NCBI GenBank assembly: GCA_044224315.1
Contig: JBGAKR010000001.1
Span: 496,001-560,000 of the forward strand
Direction of reading: 5' to 3'
DNA from: JAGXTF01 sp044224315
GTDB taxonomy: Bacteria; Bacteroidota; Bacteroidia; NS11-12g; UBA955
DNA length: 64,000 nt
The notes under the pieces are model-generated. The model did no database searches, was not told the DNA's origin, and saw only the letters and a list, made by a program, of their open reading frames with translations. The position numbers and the translations under genes were made by a program. Shown here piece by piece: positions 60,461-64,000 of the stretch. Within the stretch, counting starts at the first letter, position 1, and every line of letters begins with the position of its first letter.

Positions 60461-62354
60461 TTCTACCTGGCAGTATTATTTTATTGTATTTTTTTAATTC
60501 TCTTTCCTTTACCATTTCATAAACTACAGGCGTAACTAATAAAACATAAATAGTTGATGAAATTACACCACCAATTAATGGGATTGTGATAGGCAACATT
60601 ACGTCGCTGCCTACACCCGTAGACCATAGTATTGGAATTAAACCAAAAAGTGAAACTGAAACGGTCATAAGTTTTGGACGCAAGCGCTGAACAGCACCGT
60701 TTTGTATATATTCCCGTAAATCTGCTTTTGATATGGTTGAAGCTGAGTTACCTTTATCTGAAACCAGTTTTTCCATGTATTCATTTAAGTAGATGACCAT
60801 TAGCATACTTGTTTCAATTGCAACACCAAAAAGCGCAATAAACCCAACGGCAACAGCTACTGATAAATTAACACCATAAAAATAAACCATATAAATCCCG
60901 CCAATCAATGCAAAGGGAACTGTAATCATTGTTACCAAAGCTTCCTTTAAGGACTTAAATGTAAAATACAGTACACTAAATATAATTAACAAAACGATCG
61001 GCATAATTAAAGATAACGTCCGGTTAGCGCGAATCTGATTCTCCCATTGACCACTCCATTCCAGATTATAACCTTTCGGTAATTTCGAAAAAAGCTTTTC
61101 CAATTTTGTCTGGGCCTCCTTTACGGTGCTTCCTAAATCCCTGTCTCGCACATTGAATAAGACAGTACCCCGTAACATTGCATTCTCGGAATTGATCATC
61201 GGTGGGCCTTCAGAAATTGATATTTTTGCTACCGCTGAAAGCGGAATACTTCCATAGTTCATTGTTTTAACGGGTATTTCAGCTATGGCGTTTAAACTGT
61301 TTCTGTAATCCTGGGCAAACCGCGCATTTACAGGGAATCTTTGTCTACCTTCAATTGTGGTTGTAAGATTCATTCCACCCAGGGCAGTTTCCACATACAT
61401 ATTCACATCATCAACACTTAATCCATACTTACCAATCTCATCTTTTCTTACTGTAATGTCAACATAGCGGCCACCAGTTATAGGCTCTACATATAAATCT
61501 TTGATACCGTTGATGCCTGCCAATTCATTTTTCATTCGCGTTGCCAATGAATATATAGAATCGAGATTTTGCCCATAAATTTTCAAACCCACATCCGTTC
61601 TTATCCCTGTAGATAACATATTAATTCTATTTATTATTGGTTGCGTAAATCCATTCACCACACCCGGTATTTGCAACTTTGCATTTAATTCGCTAATAAT
61701 ATCATCTTTTGACAATCCCTTCCTCCACGCCGATTTGGGCTTTAAAAGTATGATAGTTTCAATCATGCTAATTGGAGAATTATCCGTAGCAGTATTTGCT
61801 CTGCCAGCTTTACCCAAAACATTTTGAACTTCGGGTACAGATTTTAATATTTTATCCTGTACCTGTAATATTCTTTTTACTTCTGAGTTTGACACGTCCG
61901 GAAGTGTAACAGGCATAAATAGAATGGAACCTTCATCGAGTGGTGGCATAAATTCTGAACCCATGCGAAACATCAATACCACACCGATAATGAGTGCAAC
62001 CACATTAAAAGCCAAAACTGACTTACGCCATTGCAAACACCAGGAAATAATGGGCGTATAAATTTTCTCAAGTGTTCGCGTAATGGGATTTGCATTTTCC
62101 GGTTTTAATTTTCCTTTTAAAAAAAAAGAAATTAAAACAGGCGTTAGACTTATTGCCAGAAAGGCATCTATAATCAGAATAAACGTTTTTGTCCAGGCAA
62201 GTGGATGGAATAACTTCCCTTCTATCCCTGTAAGCAAAAACACAGGTAAAAAGGATGTAATTACAACAATGGTTGAGTAAAACACCCCGGGACCTACCTG
62301 TTTGGATGATTTTTCAATAATTTTTAGTCTATCCTTTTTATCCAATTCACTCAT
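60450..62354 (-). CDS. cusA: CusA-type RND efflux pump, C-terminal piece (TM5-TM12)
   Basis: 634 aa equivalent to CusA residues about 427 to the end. It opens in the cytoplasmic loop ('MSELDKKDRLKIIEKSSKQV') and enters TM5 ('FYSTIVVITSFLPVFLL'). The copper-binding Met triad is intact: M147 ('ILFMPVTLPD'), M197 ('SPISMIETIIL') and M246 ('RINMLSTGIRT'), at the same spacing (50 and 49) as CusA M573/M623/M672. TM8-12 follow, with the relay Glu in 'FIALFGVAIETSMLM'. Only the N-terminal third is missing, and it is encoded at 54636-55895. AGGAGG (62377-62382) lies 22 nt before the ATG, too far for an ordinary ribosome site. Overlaps the tolC-like gene by 11 nt. Confidence 0.92.
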   Translation of the reverse strand: MSELDKKDRLKIIEKSSKQVGPGVFYSTIVVITSFLPVFLLTGIEGKLFHPLAWTKTFILIIDAFLAISLTPVLISFFLKGKLKPENANPITRTLEKIYTPIISWCLQWRKSVLAFNVVALIIGVVLMFRMGSEFMPPLDEGSILFMPVTLPDVSNSEVKRILQVQDKILKSVPEVQNVLGKAGRANTATDNSPISMIETIILLKPKSAWRKGLSKDDIISELNAKLQIPGVVNGFTQPIINRINMLSTGIRTDVGLKIYGQNLDSIYSLATRMKNELAGINGIKDLYVEPITGGRYVDITVRKDEIGKYGLSVDDVNMYVETALGGMNLTTTIEGRQRFPVNARFAQDYRNSLNAIAEIPVKTMNYGSIPLSAVAKISISEGPPMINSENAMLRGTVLFNVRDRDLGSTVKEAQTKLEKLFSKLPKGYNLEWSGQWENQIRANRTLSLIMPIVLLIIFSVLYFTFKSLKEALVTMITVPFALIGGIYMVYFYGVNLSVAVAVGFIALFGVAIETSMLMVIYLNEYMEKLVSDKGNSASTISKADLREYIQNGAVQRLRPKLMTVSVSLFGLIPILWSTGVGSDVMLPITIPLIGGVISSTIYVLLVTPVVYEMVKERELKKYNKIILPGRNEK

Positions 62355-62460
62355 TGCAACAATCTTTTTTAAAAAACCTCCTAATATATTTAAATACGAA
62401 TTTTAACATCATAGCATTATGAAATTTCCAGACAACTATTTATACTAAAGTGCATTAAAT

Positions 62461-63939
62461 TCATAGTATTTCATATTGGGCCATCATTCCATTATCTTCA
62501 TGTTCTAAATTATGACAATGAAAAACATATTTACCTGTAAATGAATTAAAGGGAATAATAACTTTAACTTTTTCTCCTGGCATACATAATACTACGTCCT
62601 TCCATCCTTTTTCTGAAGGCATAATGCTACCCCGGCCACCTGTTCTTGAAAGCACCTGGAAAGAATTGCCATGCAAATGCATGGGATGGGGCTCAGATCC
62701 TTTGGAATTGTCAAAGATCCATGTTTCAATAGAAGAAAATGAAACCTTTTCATCTATCCGATTTGGGTCAAATGATTTTCCATTTATGGTATGTTTCATG
62801 TTTGACATGCCTATATTGTCATTTTTATTAGCTATATCAAATTCGCGGGTTCTAAGCGCCATTCCGTTTGACAGTAAGGTAATTGATGACAGGGTTGAGG
62901 GAATTTTAAAACTGTCGGTTACTTTAGAATTTACTTTGAATTTGAGTATTTTAAATTCTTGTTTGCCCTGAACACTTCCAGCATCAAAAATTTTACTCAT
63001 CAAATATATTTCATCATCCAGGGAAAGGGTACTAAAATCTGCTATTATATCTAACCTCTCACCTGGAGCCAATATTGCCTCATTCACAACCTCAGGCTCA
63101 GATATCAATCCTCCATCATTTCCTATGATTGAAAACGCGGCTGAATTTGAAAATGCGAGGTTGTAAATTCTAGCATTTGAACCATTTAAAATCCGAATCC
63201 TATATTTGGCAGTCTCTACAAATTGTATAGGAGAATATATGCCGTTTACAAGTATTGACTGCCCCATAAAGCCCGTCATTTGTTCCATCATTGTAGGAGA
63301 ATAATCAATTGATTTGTTTACTATTTTCTTGTCCTGGATGATAAGGGCTAGTTCTCTGGTTCCTGAAGGTAATTTCAGAGCTGATTCCTCTGCATCATTT
63401 ACAATTATCAAACCGGCAAGACCTTGAAAAACTTGTTTGGCAGTTGTTCCCATTACATGTGGATGATAAAAATACGATCCGGCTCTCTGACCTACGGAAA
63501 ATCTATAGTTAAATGTCCCTCCGGATGCCACAACATTGTCCGGATGCCCATCCATATTTGCTGGTACCTTCAGACCATGCCAGTGAATATTGGTATTTTC
63601 ATTAAGTTGATTTATGAGAGTTATAGTCGCAGCCTGACCTAAACTCAAATTTATTGTGGGGCCAAGCAACATCTGATTTTGGTATCCTAATGCCTTTGTA
63701 ACACCAATACCAGCAATCGGTACAATTACAGCTTGTGCAATTAAAGTACTTGTATTTCCTACAATTGGAGGCATATGAAGTTCTTCCGTAAAATTCCCTT
63801 CAATAACATTTATCGGCATTGCATTTATCATATTTCCCATTCCCATTTTTTTGCACGCAGTAATTAAATTTCCTGCACCTAGCATCAAAAAACTTGTAAT
63901 TGAATATCCTGATAAACGGAGAAAGCCTTTGCGTTCCAT
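62461..63939 (-). CDS. Multicopper oxidase (CueO/CopA-like)
   Basis: A 492-aa three-cupredoxin-domain oxidase, probably oxidising Cu(I) in the periplasm. All four copper-binding blocks are present: 'NTNIHWHGLKVPANMDGHPD', 'AGSYFYHPHVMGTTAKQVFQ', 'EPHPMHLHGNSFQVLSR', and 'GKYVFHCHNLEHEDNGMMAQ' (type 1 Cys-His, axial Met). The N-terminus 'MERKGFLRLSGYSITSFLM' is a Tat-like signal with RK in place of RR and a possible lipobox Cys ('NLITACKK'), followed by a Met-rich segment 'MGMGNMINAMPINV'. ATG 63939 is chosen because the frame to 63987 only reads backward through the end of the preceding gene. About 106 bp separate it from the cusA C-piece. Confidence 0.92.
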   Translation of the reverse strand: MERKGFLRLSGYSITSFLMLGAGNLITACKKMGMGNMINAMPINVIEGNFTEELHMPPIVGNTSTLIAQAVIVPIAGIGVTKALGYQNQMLLGPTINLSLGQAATITLINQLNENTNIHWHGLKVPANMDGHPDNVVASGGTFNYRFSVGQRAGSYFYHPHVMGTTAKQVFQGLAGLIIVNDAEESALKLPSGTRELALIIQDKKIVNKSIDYSPTMMEQMTGFMGQSILVNGIYSPIQFVETAKYRIRILNGSNARIYNLAFSNSAAFSIIGNDGGLISEPEVVNEAILAPGERLDIIADFSTLSLDDEIYLMSKIFDAGSVQGKQEFKILKFKVNSKVTDSFKIPSTLSSITLLSNGMALRTREFDIANKNDNIGMSNMKHTINGKSFDPNRIDEKVSFSSIETWIFDNSKGSEPHPMHLHGNSFQVLSRTGGRGSIMPSEKGWKDVVLCMPGEKVKVIIPFNSFTGKYVFHCHNLEHEDNGMMAQYEIL

Positions 63940-63947
63940 GTATTTTT

Positions 63948-64000
63948 CTATTTTATTCTTTCCAATTCCATCTCGCATACAGGACAATTTCCCGGCGAGG
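63948..64000 (-). CDS. 3' end of a heavy-metal-binding-domain protein (continues outside window)
   Basis: On the minus strand the last 16 codons read 'SPGNCPVCEMELERIK' and stop (63948-63950). This is the second half of the heavy-metal-binding domain seen at 55897-56136 and 56811-58013. It ends 8 bp before the oxidase ATG, so the copper operon begins beyond the right edge. Confidence 0.75.
   Translation of the reverse strand, partial: SPGNCPVCEMELERIK

Noticed and set aside
54636..62354. Plain insertion of foreign DNA into cusA
   Set aside because: An insertion would keep the order N-piece, insert, C-piece along transcription; here the C-piece comes first, so permutation or circle integration is needed.
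54636..62354. Two unrelated degraded RND pumps
   Set aside because: The pieces end and begin at the same point of CusA with all key residues intact and no overlap, which independent decay would hardly produce.

Overview
The window comes from a member of the Bacteroidota. It carries many secreted proteins with type IX secretion (T9SS) C-terminal signals of both kinds (type A 'YPNP' tails and the gliding-motility-associated type B tail). It also has PKD-rich surface proteins, Bacteroidota-style -33/-7 promoters (TTTG / TAnnTTTG), an RteC-like regulator and a Bacteroidota-type tyrosine recombinase. The sequence is AT-leaning and genes rarely have Shine-Dalgarno sites.

Left part (1-33.6 kb) is ordinary chromosome. 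Housekeeping genes are exodeoxyribonuclease III (3' end only), purM, surE-small membrane protein-lpxB, a Glu/Leu/Phe/Val dehydrogenase, anmK, a class V PLP enzyme overlapping a menE-like ligase, and a response regulator facing a propeller-type sensor kinase. They are interspersed with five large T9SS cargo proteins and several lipoproteins. Two small oddities lie here: a four-helix-bundle gene between inverted G-rich/C-rich repeats (0.23-0.94 kb), and a tRNA-Ala whose 3' half and terminator are duplicated, with an 83-nt two-hairpin insert in the second copy (12.1-12.4 kb).

Middle part (33.6-39.8 kb) is an accessory zone. It holds a decayed reading frame, an erythromycin-esterase-like lipoprotein, a DUF2971 gene, and a type IV AbiEi/AbiEii toxin-antitoxin pair preceded by a perfect 13-bp inverted repeat that looks like its operator. 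A 32-codon Gly/Pro/Asn-rich gene with its own terminator follows, then a pair of 62-bp direct repeats.

Right part (39.8-64 kb) reads as an integrated element. Its left end is a displaced 3' part of a tRNA-Pro(GGG) gene (39815-39862). Next come a tyrosine recombinase, an RteC-like regulator, an excisionase-like HTH protein, a RecA-fold ATPase, a symmetric array of GTTACA hexamers, and about 1.3 kb of apparently non-coding DNA. The cargo comes in three blocks: (i) an MmeI-like single-chain restriction-modification enzyme overlapping a DUF4160 gene; (ii) a Crp/Fnr regulator with two rhodaneses, DUF302, DsrE and an MFS transporter, probably a sulfane-sulfur module; (iii) a long minus-strand copper/silver operon running in from the right edge: metal-binding-domain protein, multicopper oxidase, RND efflux parts, DUF2231 membrane protein, metal-binding lipoprotein, CopB-type ATPase. 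The other end of the element is not in the window.

The most striking observation is in the copper operon. The CusA-type RND pump is encoded as two complementary pieces in reversed order. The C-terminal part (TM5 onward, 634 aa) is transcribed early and the N-terminal part (TM1-TM4, 419 aa) about 4.5 kb later, with the TolC-like protein, two adaptors and two accessory genes between them. Together the pieces match full-length CusA with no residues missing. The break falls in a cytoplasmic loop, and both breakpoints carry the heptamer TGAGTGA.
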